From: JALYRV01 sp036675475
Lineage (GTDB): Bacteria > Acidobacteriota > Vicinamibacteria > Vicinamibacterales > SCN-69-37
Assembly (NCBI GenBank): GCA_036675475.1
Contig: JAKFEY010000002.1
Span: 1 to 64,000, forward strand
Reading direction: 5' to 3'
DNA length: 64,000 nucleotides
The notes under the pieces were generated by a model. It saw only the letters and a program-made list of their open reading frames with translations, did not search any database and was not told the origin of the DNA. This document shows, piece by piece, positions 54,653 to 63,063 of this stretch. The stretch's first letter is position 1; each line of letters opens with the position of its first letter. The position numbers were made by a program, and so were the translations under genes.

Positions 54653-55213
54653 ATGAAGCTGCCGTCATGGAGCGTTCCCTCCTTTCCGACGACATTGCGG
54701 CAATTGTGCGCCGTCAATGTGGTCATGCTCGCTTTGTCTGCAGGCGCCGGTTGGTCAGTCGCCTCGTCGCGAGGCGCGGCCGTTGAAGTGGCCAGAAGCA
54801 GCAGCGGGGCTGCCGGAGGCTCGGATGTCATGGACGATGCGCGCGTGATCTTCGTGGCCAACGTCCGTGTCGCAGCCCTTCTGGTGCTGGGAGCGTGCAC
54901 GCTGGGAGTCCTCACCGTGGCCGTGTTCCTGTGGAATGGCTACCTCCTCGGCTTTGGTCTTGCCGCGCTTTATGGCACTCAGCCGGGGAACCTGCTCTAC
55001 GTTCTGGCATACGCGCCTGTCGAATTCGCCGCGTTCACTCTGGCGTCGGCCGGATCGATGCATCTTGCGGTCCGAGTGATGCGGGCGCTTATCGCACGGG
55101 AACCGCTCTCTCTGAGGTCGTCGACGGCAGCCTTCGCGCTGTCGCTGCTGTTGCTCGCCATCGGCGCCGGTATTGAATCCTGTCTGAAAGCCCGCGTGTC
55201 GCATCCCTTATGA
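54653..55213 (+). CDS. SpoIIM (stage II sporulation M)/DUF95-family membrane protein
   Basis: The 186-residue protein has four or five membrane helices. The family features are ARVIFVANVRVAALLVLGACTLG, FLWNGYLLGFGLAALY and YAPVEFAAFTLASAGSMHLA (the conserved Glu in helix). There is no sporulation gene set here. Homologs occur in circular bacteriocin operons, where they take part in production or self-protection, and beside many ABC ATPases. Shine-Dalgarno GGGAGGGAG precedes the ATG. The end overlaps the ATPase gene by 4 bases. Confidence 0.82.
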   Translation: MKLPSWSVPSFPTTLRQLCAVNVVMLALSAGAGWSVASSRGAAVEVARSSSGAAGGSDVMDDARVIFVANVRVAALLVLGACTLGVLTVAVFLWNGYLLGFGLAALYGTQPGNLLYVLAYAPVEFAAFTLASAGSMHLAVRVMRALIAREPLSLRSSTAAFALSLLLLAIGAGIESCLKARVSHPL

Positions 55214-56097
55214 GCGAGGTTCTGAAATTGATCGCGGTCGAGCGCGACTTTCCGGGTTTCCGGTTTGGCCCCGTAACGCTGGCGTTCGCGCCTGGCGTGG
55301 TCCACGGCCTGCTCGGCCCCAACGGTGCGGGCAAGACGACGATGTTGAACCTTATGGCGCTGCAGTCGCGCCCGGCGTCGGGCTCGATGACCTATGGATC
55401 GAGGGTTGTCCCGTGGGCGGATCTGCGATGGAAGCAAACCCTCGCGTATGTGCGTGAAACGCCCGCGTTCTATGACGAATTTACCGTCGCCGACACGCTT
55501 CGGTTCGCCGGCGCGCTTCACGATCGTTGGGACCTGGCATTGGCCACACGCCTGGCGAATCGTTTCGGTCTTGACGGTCGCAAGAGTGTGCGGGCGCTGT
55601 CGAAAGGGACCAGAGTCAAGCTCGGGCTCGTCCTGGCGCTGGCGCAGGGTGCTCGCCTGCTGCTGCTCGACGAGCCTACGGCCGGCGTTGATCCGACGTC
55701 CCGAGAGGAACTGCACGACGCCATCAAAGAGCTGCGCCTGGAGAGACCGGACCTCTGCGTGATCTTGTCGTCTCACCTCTTCGAGGACGTCAATGAGCTG
55801 GCCGACCAGTTCCTGATCCTGCGCGATGGCCAGGTCGCCTTCGCCGCGTCTCGGACGGAACTGGCGGTCATGTCTCTGTATCGGTTGCCCGAGCAGGCCG
55901 TCGTCCCGTCCTCCGACGACATTCGGCTGACCTGGGTATCGAAGGGGGAGCGATGGATTCTGCTGCCGCGACAGTCCAGGCTCATCGCCACGCTTCGGTC
56001 GCTTTCCGGCTGCGTCGAGGACAGGGCCGATGGCTTGATCGCTGCGGCTTATCGCGGTACCGTCCAGGCGCACGCCACCGGGAGTACGCCGTGGTGA
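55210..56097 (+). CDS. ABC transporter ATPase
   Basis: The 295-residue ATPase has Walker A GPNGAGKTTMLNLMA, a signature region degenerate from LSGGQ (ALSKGTRVKLGLVLALAQ), Walker B LLLLDEPTAGVDP and the switch His in ILSSHLFEDV. LSKG replaces LSGG, as in ABC-2 exporters of the CcmA/NatA type. The 70-residue C-terminal extension is of the kind seen in antibiotic and peptide exporters. It pairs with the permease that overlaps its end. Confidence 0.92.
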   Translation: MSEVLKLIAVERDFPGFRFGPVTLAFAPGVVHGLLGPNGAGKTTMLNLMALQSRPASGSMTYGSRVVPWADLRWKQTLAYVRETPAFYDEFTVADTLRFAGALHDRWDLALATRLANRFGLDGRKSVRALSKGTRVKLGLVLALAQGARLLLLDEPTAGVDPTSREELHDAIKELRLERPDLCVILSSHLFEDVNELADQFLILRDGQVAFAASRTELAVMSLYRLPEQAVVPSSDDIRLTWVSKGERWILLPRQSRLIATLRSLSGCVEDRADGLIAAAYRGTVQAHATGSTPW

Positions 56098-56750
56098 ACC
56101 ATCGCGTGCGAGTGCTGCTGCTCAAGGATCTCAGGCTGCATGGCCGCGGCGTGGCGCTCATCCAGGCCGCGGCCGTTGCCCTTGTCTGGGTCATGCTTGT
56201 CCTTCACCCGAGCGACATGCGACGCCAGGCCAGCTTGCTGTTCAACGTGAACTTCCTGTTGACCGGCCTCTGGGGAGAATGGCTCGTCTCGCGGGAGAAA
56301 ACCAAGGGCACCTTCGGGTGGCTTCGCTCGCTGCCAATTGCCGATCGAGACCTCGTCGCCGCGAAATTTGCCGGCGCCGCGCTCTATGCCGTCGTACTCT
56401 GGGCCGTGATGTCGGGGATCCTCGCGGCTTCCTACTTCATGGAGCGCCCGATGGAATGGCTGCTGCGGGCGATGGCGTTGGTCACATTCGGAGGCATCAC
56501 ACTTGCCGCCCGTTGGCGTTTCACCCAGAAGGTAGGCCAGACCCTGCCCTTTGCTCTGGTCCTCGTCCTGCTGTTGGGCGTGGCCGCCGCCCAGCGGGGC
56601 GGCCGCTGGCCGGCCGGCGCGGTTGCGCTCATTCAAGGCAGTGGAGGACAGGTTGCCGTCGCTGTCGGACTCCTCACCTGCTATCTCTTCACCGTAGGCG
56701 CAACAGCCGTGTGGGTCCGAAGGTCGGATACCTCACGGCTGGTGGAATGA
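56091..56750 (+). CDS. ABC-2-type permease
   Basis: The 219-residue protein has six predicted membrane helices. The N-terminal VRVLLLKDLRLHG and the cytoplasmic loop EKTKGTFGWLRSLPIADRDLVAAKF are typical of ABC-2 exporters (the LRSLPI-x-R motif). GTG 56091 or 56094 is the start, within the end of the ATPase gene. It should form the membrane channel for that ATPase. Substrate is unknown, perhaps the upstream peptide. Confidence 0.82.
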   Translation: MVNHRVRVLLLKDLRLHGRGVALIQAAAVALVWVMLVLHPSDMRRQASLLFNVNFLLTGLWGEWLVSREKTKGTFGWLRSLPIADRDLVAAKFAGAALYAVVLWAVMSGILAASYFMERPMEWLLRAMALVTFGGITLAARWRFTQKVGQTLPFALVLVLLLGVAAAQRGGRWPAGAVALIQGSGGQVAVAVGLLTCYLFTVGATAVWVRRSDTSRLVE

Positions 56751-56777
56751 GCACGGGGCCTGGTCGCGAGTTGCGCC

Positions 56778-57428
56778 ATGCTGATGTTCGTCTGGAGTCC
56801 CGTTCGGTTTTTCCACCGCCGTATGCAGAGCAGGCCGGCGTGGACGGCGGCGATAGCAGCGCCCCTGGCGTGTGCACTGCTCGAGTTGACGGCCACGACC
56901 ATCTTTGCCGCCAAGAATGAGGCGATGCTCGACCGTCTGGCGGTGGTCACGAACGCGTCCGTCGGGAGCCTGACCGCAGCCAGATTGTCGACGTTGTCGA
57001 CCGTCTTCGGATACCCGATGCTTTACGGCATTGTGACGTTCGCAATGATCTGCTTCGACATTCTCGGCAGGGATTCGCGCCACGCGCGCCGCATCGCCGA
57101 GTTTACGGGCATCGCATTCGCTGCTTGCGTACCGGCGTGCCTCTTCATGTGCCTTGTCGCGGTAGTGTGGGTGCCTCCTCCGCTCGATCTGCAGCTTCAG
57201 GCATCGATGTCGCAGATTGAGCATGCCATCGACGTTTACCGCCAGGCGCTCGCCAGCGACCCCTTGATATCTACCGGCCGCACTCTCTACTATGCGTCGC
57301 TGGCGTGGCTCGTTGCGCTGCTGGCATGCATCCTCAAGGTGGCAGCCGGGTACACGACTCGGGCAGCAGCCGCGGCTGCGTGCGTGCTGTTCGCGGCTTT
57401 CGGAGGTGCGTATCTGCTCGTGGCATGA
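56778..57428 (+). CDS. Yip1-like multi-pass membrane protein
   Basis: The 216-residue protein has five or six hydrophobic helices. The N-terminal VWSPVRFFHRRMQSRPAW resembles the Yip1 family start (SPxxxFxxxxxxPxW). The middle carries SLTAARLSTLSTVFGYPMLY. Function is unknown; Yip1-like proteins also accompany other ABC exporters. An ATG at 56784 is an alternative start. It belongs to the peptide cluster by direction and spacing (27 bases after the permease). Confidence 0.75.
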   Translation: MLMFVWSPVRFFHRRMQSRPAWTAAIAAPLACALLELTATTIFAAKNEAMLDRLAVVTNASVGSLTAARLSTLSTVFGYPMLYGIVTFAMICFDILGRDSRHARRIAEFTGIAFAACVPACLFMCLVAVVWVPPPLDLQLQASMSQIEHAIDVYRQALASDPLISTGRTLYYASLAWLVALLACILKVAAGYTTRAAAAAACVLFAAFGGAYLLVA

Positions 57429-57520
57429 ATGCCTCGCGTCCGAGAGTCGCTCCACAGCCGGTCGCGCCAGGTGACGAAGCCGAGTTCGTGAAAGCGCTCG
57501 CTCGACTCGCGCGCTCATAA
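57425..57520 (+). CDS. Possible 31-residue peptide in the cluster
   Basis: ATG 57425 overlaps the preceding stop (ATGA), and the frame ends with TAA directly before the GGAGG of the next gene. The product is MNASRPRVAPQPVAPGDEAE followed by an amphipathic helix FVKALARLARS. Translational coupling and the fit between neighbours suggest a real small gene. No family recognised. Confidence 0.5.
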   Translation: MNASRPRVAPQPVAPGDEAEFVKALARLARS

Positions 57521-57531
57521 GGAGGAACGTG

Positions 57532-58023
57532 ATGCCAGGAATGTCGTGTGTGATGGCGGTGGCAGTTACCACGCTCGTTGCCATGTTCCTGCCCGCGAGG
57601 GCGACGCTCGAGCCGCAGCAGGGTGGAAACCCTCTCGCCGGGCCGTATGACACCAAGCAGCTTGGTCTCGGCACGCGCGCCACCGTTGTCGTGGCGTTCG
57701 CCGCGGATGACTGCAAGGCCTGCGCTGAGGCGATCCCGTTCTACAAGACACTGCTCAAGGTGCCAGGCATGGACGGAAGCACGCGGCGGCTCATCGTTGT
57801 GGCCATGGATGGCGTCTGGCCGGTGAAGGACATCACAGACAAACAGGCGTTCGAGCCACATCGGCTGACGTCAGGGCCATATCCGGCCGGCCGGCTCCCC
57901 GGTGTGACCAAAGCGCCGACGGTACTCGTCCTCGATGAAAATGGAGCTCCGGTCGGGAAGTGGGAAGGCCCGCTGACGGATGTGCAGCAGAAGGAAGTCA
58001 TCGCGGCCGCCAGCAGGCGCTGA
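57532..58023 (+). CDS. Secreted thioredoxin-like protein
   Basis: The 163-residue protein has a signal peptide (MPGMSCVMAVAVTTLVAMFL) and a thioredoxin-fold domain with the CKAC redox pair in FAADDCKACAEAIPFYKTLL. A cis-Pro region VTKAPTVLVLDENGAPVGKW follows. It is probably periplasmic. GGAGG lies 6 bases before the ATG. As the last gene of the cluster that starts with a two-cysteine peptide, it may form or isomerise a disulfide in that peptide. This role is inference. Confidence 0.78.
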   Translation: MPGMSCVMAVAVTTLVAMFLPARATLEPQQGGNPLAGPYDTKQLGLGTRATVVVAFAADDCKACAEAIPFYKTLLKVPGMDGSTRRLIVVAMDGVWPVKDITDKQAFEPHRLTSGPYPAGRLPGVTKAPTVLVLDENGAPVGKWEGPLTDVQQKEVIAAASRR

Positions 58024-58076
58024 CGGCCCAGCGGGCTCCGCAGCCTCGCGCGCGCCGCCGCGATGCTCTCGGCCGC

Positions 58077-58092
58077 GGGACATAATTGTCCC
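58077..58092 (+). promoter_or_regulatory. Operator-like inverted repeat around the -10 box of the HDAC-family gene
   Basis: GGGACA-TAAT-TGTCCC (58077-58092) has perfect 6-bp arms. Its centre forms the -10 CATAAT (58081-58086), which ends 6 bases before GTG 58093. A bound dimeric repressor would cover both promoter and start codon. Confidence 0.5.
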
Positions 58093-59016
58093 GTGGCCGT
58101 CACCATCTTCACCTCACCTCGCTTCAGCGAGCACGTCACGCCGCCGGGACATCCCGAGCGGCCCGAGCGCGCCAAGGCCATGGAGGGCGTCGCCAACCGC
58201 TGGCGCATGAAGGGCGGCGACGTCCGCGACGCCCGGCCCGCGACGCGCGGAGAGCTCGCCCGCGTGCACACGCCCGAATACCTCGATCTCGTCGAATCGG
58301 TGCGGGGACGGCCCGCGCAGCTCGACCCCGACACCTACACAAGCCCCGAGTCGGTCGAGATTGCGGCACTCGCCGCCGGCGCCGCCATCGAGGCCGCCCG
58401 CCTCGCGCGCGACGGCACGCCGGCCTTTGCGTTCGTCCGTCCGCCCGGCCATCACGCCGAGCCCGACAAAGCAATGGGCTTCTGCCTCTACAACAACATC
58501 GCCGTCGCAGCCGCCGATCTGCTCGCCACCGGCACGCGCACAGTCGCCATCGTCGACATCGACGTCCACCACGGCAACGGCACGCAGTGGGCGTTCTACG
58601 CAGATCCGCGGGTGCTGTTCATCTCGAGCCATCAGTTTCCGTTTTATCCGGGCACTGGCGCCGCCGGGGAGACCGGCAGCGGGGAAGGCGCCGGCTTCAC
58701 GCTCAACATTCCGCTCGCTGCGGGCGCCGGGGACGACGAGTACGACAAGGCCTACGCGGAGATTGTTCAGCCGGCGCTCCAGACGTTTGCGCCTGAAGTG
58801 CTGCTGATCTCCGCCGGCTTCGACACCTGGATTCATGACCCGCTCGCGGGCATGCGGGTCACGGCGGACGGGTTCCGCCGCATCTTTGCGCGCCTCCGCG
58901 CTGCCGCCGATGCCACATGCGGCAGCCGGGTCATGCTGGTCACCGAGGGCGGTTACGATCTGGCCGGGCTCGAAGCGGGACTGCAGGCCGGATTGGCGGC
59001 GTTCGGCGCGATATAA
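58093..59016 (+). CDS. Histone deacetylase / acetoin utilisation-family hydrolase
   Basis: The 307-residue zinc hydrolase has the class II HDAC-like motifs HPERPERA, RPPGHHAEPDKAMGFCLYNN (catalytic His pair), DIDVHHGNGTQ (zinc ligands Asp and His), ISSHQFPFYPGTGA and LVTEGGYDLAGL. The third zinc Asp is in SAGFDTWIHDPL. Bacterial members deacetylate polyamines or protein lysines, or act on acetoin-related substrates; which applies here is not visible. GTG 58093 is chosen because of the leaderless -10 geometry and family start. Confidence 0.9.
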   Translation: MAVTIFTSPRFSEHVTPPGHPERPERAKAMEGVANRWRMKGGDVRDARPATRGELARVHTPEYLDLVESVRGRPAQLDPDTYTSPESVEIAALAAGAAIEAARLARDGTPAFAFVRPPGHHAEPDKAMGFCLYNNIAVAAADLLATGTRTVAIVDIDVHHGNGTQWAFYADPRVLFISSHQFPFYPGTGAAGETGSGEGAGFTLNIPLAAGAGDDEYDKAYAEIVQPALQTFAPEVLLISAGFDTWIHDPLAGMRVTADGFRRIFARLRAAADATCGSRVMLVTEGGYDLAGLEAGLQAGLAAFGAI

Positions 59017-59017
59017 T
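59012..59017 (+). promoter_or_regulatory. -10 box for leaderless leuS
   Basis: A perfect TATAAT lies exactly 6 bases before TTG 59024. It is at the end of the HDAC-family gene. Confidence 0.6.
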
Positions 59018-59023
59018 TCACGT

Positions 59024-61507
59024 TTGGCCGACTACAACCCGCAGACCATCGAAACGAAATGGCAGGACACCTGGGCGCGCACGCGCGCGTTCGAGGTCAC
59101 TGAAGATCCGTCACGCCCCAAGTTCTACTGCCTCGAAATGTTCGCGTACCCCTCGGGGCACGCCCACGTGGGCCACGTCCGCAACTACATGATCGGCGAC
59201 GTGATGGCCCGGCTCAAGCGGATGCGCGGCTTCAACGTGCTGCATCCCTTCGGCTGGGACGCCTTCGGCCTGCCCGCCGAGAACGCCGCCATCAAGAACG
59301 GCACGCATCCCGAAACGTGGACGCTCGAGAACATCGCGCACATGAAGGGGCAGCTGCAGCGGCTCGGCATCAGCTACGCCTGGGAGCGCGAGTTCGCCAC
59401 GTGCCAGCCCGAGTACTACCGCTGGAACCAGTGGCTCTTCACGCGCATGTTCGAGAAGGGCCTCGCCTACAAGCGCCGGTCAACGGTGAACTGGTGCGAG
59501 AGCTGCCAGACGGTGCTGGCCAACGAGCAGGTCGTCGACGGCGGCTGCTGGCGCTGCGGCACGCCCGTCACGCTGCGCGATCTCGAGCAGTGGTTCCTGC
59601 GCATCACCGCCTACGCCGACGAGCTGCTCGAAGCGGCCGACGGTCTCGAGGCGTGGCCCGACAAGGTGCTCACGATGCAGCGCAACTGGATCGGGCGCAG
59701 CGAAGGCGCGCGCGTGAAGTTTCAGATTGCGGGCGCGGCAGCGGACGAGCAGATCGAAGTGTTCACCACGCGCATCGACACGATCTACGGCGCAACGTTC
59801 ATGACGCTTGCGCCGGAGCATGCGCTGGTCGAGCGATTCGCCGCCGAGTCGGACGACCCCGCCGCGTTCCGCGCGCGCGCGCAGAAGTTCCGCTCGCAGG
59901 ACCGCACGGCACGCATGACCGGCGATCTCGAGAAGGAAGGCTTCGACACGGGCCGCCGCGTCATCAATCCGTTCACGCACGAAGAGATCCCCGTCTGGAT
60001 CGCGAACTTCGTCCTCGGCGAATACGGCACGGGTGCCGTCATGGGCGTGCCGGCGCACGACGATCGCGACCGAGAGTTCGCCACCAAATACGGCCTGCCC
60101 ATTCGCACGGTCGTGAGCGACGATGATGTGCTCGTTGAGTCGGGACCGTTCAGCGGTCTGAAGGCTGACGAGGGCGTTCGGAAGATCACGGCCGAAGCCG
60201 AGGCTCGGGGAGTCGGCACGGCGACGGTGCAGTACCGGCTCAAGGACTGGGGCATCAGCCGCCAGCGCTACTGGGGCACGCCGATCCCAATCATTTACTG
60301 CGACAAAGACGGCATGGTGCCGGTGCCCGACGACCAGCTGCCGGTGACGCTGCCGAAGATCGACGTCTTCAGCGGCCGCGGCGATTCGCCGCTGGCCAGC
60401 GTGCCGGAGTTCGTGAACGTGGCGTGCCCGAAGTGCGGCGGGCCGGCGCGGCGCGAAACCGACACCATGGACACGTTCGTCGACTCGTCCTGGTACTTCT
60501 ACCGGTTCTGCGATCCGTCGAATGTGAATCTGCCGTTCGATCGCGCCAAGGTCGAATACTGGGGCCCGGTCGATTTCTACAGCGGCGGCGTCGAGCACGC
60601 CATCCTGCACCTGATCTACTCGCGCTTCTTCGCGAAGGTCTTCCGCGATCTCGGCATGAGCACCATCAGCGAGCCGTTTTCGCGCCTCCTCACGCAGGGC
60701 ATGGTGTTGAAGAACGGCGCAGTCATGTCCAAGTCGAAGGGCAATGTCGTGGACCCCGACGACATGATCGCCAAATACGGCGCCGACGCGCTGCGCCTCT
60801 ACGTGATGTTCGTGGCGCCGCCTGAAAAGGAAGTGGAGTGGAGCGACGCGGGCCTCGACGGCAGCTTCCGCTTCCTGCTGCGCGTCTGGCGACTCGTGTG
60901 GCGGCTTGCCGAGACGATCGGCGGCGAAGGCATCCCGGCGCCGGCCACGCTCGCGCTCAACGACGCCGAGCGCGCGATGCGCCGCAAGACGCACGAGACC
61001 ATCCGCAAGGTCACGCTCGACCTCGATCCGCGCGTGCATCTGAACACCGCGGTGTCGGGCCTCATGGAGCTGGTCAACGAGCTCTATACCTTCTGCCAGG
61101 GCATCAACTGCTTCCGCGGCGTCGACAAGGACGATGTGGGCGTGATGGACCGCATCGAATCCATCGCGGTGGCGAAGGAAGCGGTCGAGGCCCTGGTGCT
61201 GATGCTGTCGCCATTCGCGCCGCACATGGCCGAGGAGCTGTGGGAGATGCTCGACCACGCGGGCGGCGTCGTCGCCGCGGGCTGGCCGGCGTTCGATCCG
61301 GAAGCCGCGAAGGCGGATGAGATCGTGATCCCCGTGCAGGTCAACGGCAAGCTGCGCGGCCGGGTGACCGTGCCAGCCGACGCGACCGAAGCCGTCATTC
61401 AGGCCGCCGCCCTGACCGACCCGCAGGTGCAGATCCACACGGCAGGCAAGACGGTGGTGAAGGTGATCGTCGCAAAGGGTAAGCTGGTCAGCGTGGTGGT
61501 CAAATGA
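59024..61507 (+). CDS. leuS: Leucyl-tRNA synthetase
   Basis: LeuS charges tRNA-Leu. The 827-residue class I enzyme starts MADYNPQTIETKWQ when read from TTG 59024. The HIGH motif is PSGHAHVGHVRNY, the editing domain CP1 contains TTRIDTIYGATFM and GTGAVMGVPAHDDRD, and KMSKS appears as VMSKSKGNVVDP. The zinc-like CPKCGGPA lies near 470. The C-terminal anticodon domain ends with VQVNGKLRGRV. The open frame extends upstream to 58835 but the family start and the -10 box at 59012 place the start at TTG. It overlaps lptE by 4 bases. Confidence 0.96.
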   Translation: MADYNPQTIETKWQDTWARTRAFEVTEDPSRPKFYCLEMFAYPSGHAHVGHVRNYMIGDVMARLKRMRGFNVLHPFGWDAFGLPAENAAIKNGTHPETWTLENIAHMKGQLQRLGISYAWEREFATCQPEYYRWNQWLFTRMFEKGLAYKRRSTVNWCESCQTVLANEQVVDGGCWRCGTPVTLRDLEQWFLRITAYADELLEAADGLEAWPDKVLTMQRNWIGRSEGARVKFQIAGAAADEQIEVFTTRIDTIYGATFMTLAPEHALVERFAAESDDPAAFRARAQKFRSQDRTARMTGDLEKEGFDTGRRVINPFTHEEIPVWIANFVLGEYGTGAVMGVPAHDDRDREFATKYGLPIRTVVSDDDVLVESGPFSGLKADEGVRKITAEAEARGVGTATVQYRLKDWGISRQRYWGTPIPIIYCDKDGMVPVPDDQLPVTLPKIDVFSGRGDSPLASVPEFVNVACPKCGGPARRETDTMDTFVDSSWYFYRFCDPSNVNLPFDRAKVEYWGPVDFYSGGVEHAILHLIYSRFFAKVFRDLGMSTISEPFSRLLTQGMVLKNGAVMSKSKGNVVDPDDMIAKYGADALRLYVMFVAPPEKEVEWSDAGLDGSFRFLLRVWRLVWRLAETIGGEGIPAPATLALNDAERAMRRKTHETIRKVTLDLDPRVHLNTAVSGLMELVNELYTFCQGINCFRGVDKDDVGVMDRIESIAVAKEAVEALVLMLSPFAPHMAEELWEMLDHAGGVVAAGWPAFDPEAAKADEIVIPVQVNGKLRGRVTVPADATEAVIQAAALTDPQVQIHTAGKTVVKVIVAKGKLVSVVVK

Positions 61508-62049
61508 AAAGGGTAGCGCAGGCCTTTAGGCCTGCGGTGGTCGCGATGGTGGTCCTGCTCACCGCAGGTTGCGGCTACGCGCTCGCCGGCCGCGGATCGT
61601 CGCTGCCCGACTATATCCGCGTGATTGGCGTGCCGAACTTCAAGAACGGCACGCCGGTGTTCGAGATCGATCGCGTGATTTCCGATCGCGTGCGGCAGGA
61701 GCTGATCGGGCGCGGCAAGTACGAAGTCAGGCCCACCACCACCGGCGTCGACGCGCTCGTGGACGGCACCGTCACGTCCGTCACGCTTGCGCCGGCGACG
61801 TTCGACCAGAACCGCCAGGCCTCGCGCTACACGATCACCATCACGGCCTCGGTGACCTTCCGCGACATCAAGACCGGCAAGGAAATCTGGGCCAACCCGG
61901 CCATCTCGTTCCGCGACGAGTATCAGATCAGCGATCCCTCGAGCGGCGCCAACATCGCGGCCTTCTTCGGCAACGAGACGAACGCCGTCACGCGCCTCGC
62001 CAACGACTTCGCGCGCACCGTCGTCAGCGCCATGCTGGAAGCCTTCTAG
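61504..62049 (+). CDS. lptE: LPS-assembly lipoprotein LptE
   Basis: LptE plugs the LptD barrel that inserts LPS in the outer membrane. The 181-residue protein has a lipoprotein signal with Cys in LLTAGCGYALAGRGS, and GYALAGR is typical of the family, as is LPDYIRVIGVPNFKN. The N-terminus MKRVAQAFRPAVV is the translation of a REP element (61513-61536), so the signal peptide includes repeat-derived sequence. Gene order leuS-lptE-holA is the same as in many Gram-negative bacteria. Confidence 0.88.
   Translation: MKRVAQAFRPAVVAMVVLLTAGCGYALAGRGSSLPDYIRVIGVPNFKNGTPVFEIDRVISDRVRQELIGRGKYEVRPTTTGVDALVDGTVTSVTLAPATFDQNRQASRYTITITASVTFRDIKTGKEIWANPAISFRDEYQISDPSSGANIAAFFGNETNAVTRLANDFARTVVSAMLEAF
61513..61536 (+). 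repeat. REP palindrome inside the lptE signal sequence
   Basis: GTAG (61513-61516) followed by the perfect 20-bp palindrome CGCAGGCCTTTAGGCCTGCG (61517-61536) is translated in frame as VAQAFRPA at residues 4-11 of LptE. Confidence 0.9.
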
Positions 62050-62052
62050 GCC

Positions 62053-63063
62053 GTGCCGTCTGTCGCCGCCGACGCCTTCGTTCAGCAGATTCGCAAACGC
62101 AAGCCAGAGCCCGTCTACGTCATCATCGGCGACGACGATCAGGAGAAGTCGGGGCTGTCGCAGCTCGCCTCCGAGCTGGTCGAGGACGAGCTGCGCGCCT
62201 TCAACGTCGAACGGCTCTACGGCACCGACAAGACCACCAGTGCCGACGCCATCGTCGAAGCCGCGCGCGTGTTGCCGATGCTCGGCGACCGCCGCGTCAT
62301 CGTGGTGCTTCGCGCCGATCGGCTGCTGAAGCCGCCGCGCAAGAAGGCGGACGATGACGAGAGCGACGAACCGGCAGACGCGAGCGACGGCGCGCCGGTG
62401 TCGGCGGATGCGCTGACGGCGTACGTCACGAAGCCCGAGCCGATGACCACGCTGGTGCTGGTGGCCGACGACATCGATCGATCGCGCAAGCTGGGCAAGG
62501 CCCTCATCAAGCATGCGGCTATCGTCGAGTGCTGGGGGCTGAAGGGCGGCAAGGAGGTCAAGGGCTGGGAGCTGCCGCAGGTGGCGCGCGCGGCGCAGGC
62601 GTGGGTGAAGAAGCAGGCGGCCGAGGCGGGCAAGCAGGTGGACGCGCAGGGCGCGATGCTGCTGGCCGAGCGCGCGGGCACCGATATCTCGCGGCTGCGA
62701 GGCGACTGGCAGCGCGTGCTGTTGTACGTGGGGGAGCGCGCGAAGATCACGCGCGAGGATGTCGCCGAAGTGGTGTCGCCGGAGACCTCGCAGGACGACT
62801 GGGCGGTGACCAACGCGATCGAGCGCGGCGACGCGGCCACGGCCCTGCGTCAGCTGGGCCTGGCGTTCGATGCCGGCGCGGCGCCGCAGATGATGGTGGG
62901 GCAGCTCGGATGGTGGGTGCGATCGAAGCTGCCAGGGCTGGCGTCCGGCCGTGTGAAGGCGGCGGTGGACGCGCTGCTCAGAACTGATCTGGAGTTGAAA
63001 AGCTCGACGGGCGAGCCGCGCGTGCTGCTCGAGCGGCTCGTCGTCGAATTGTGCGGGCGGTAG
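62053..63063 (+). CDS. holA: DNA polymerase III delta subunit
   Basis: HolA is the wrench subunit of the clamp loader that opens the beta clamp. The 336-residue protein has the N-terminal ADAFVQQIRKRKPEPVYVIIGDDD, VLPMLGDRRVIVVLRADRLL, and C-terminal helical regions LAERAGTDISRLRGDWQRVLLY and APQMMVGQLGWWVRSKL. An acidic insert (DDDESDEPADASDG) lies near residue 100. GTG 62053 is the start. The stop TAG belongs to the GTAG of a REP palindrome. Confidence 0.9.
   Translation: MPSVAADAFVQQIRKRKPEPVYVIIGDDDQEKSGLSQLASELVEDELRAFNVERLYGTDKTTSADAIVEAARVLPMLGDRRVIVVLRADRLLKPPRKKADDDESDEPADASDGAPVSADALTAYVTKPEPMTTLVLVADDIDRSRKLGKALIKHAAIVECWGLKGGKEVKGWELPQVARAAQAWVKKQAAEAGKQVDAQGAMLLAERAGTDISRLRGDWQRVLLYVGERAKITREDVAEVVSPETSQDDWAVTNAIERGDAATALRQLGLAFDAGAAPQMMVGQLGWWVRSKLPGLASGRVKAAVDALLRTDLELKSSTGEPRVLLERLVVELCGR

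Noticed and set aside
54653..55213. Evidence of sporulation
   Set aside because: SpoIIM homologs are widespread in non-sporulating bacteria; no other sporulation gene is present here.
58835..59023. N-terminal extension of the leuS frame
   Set aside because: It is out of frame with the HDAC-family gene it overlaps, and LeuS proteins begin at MADYNPQTIE, encoded from TTG 59024 next to a -10 box.
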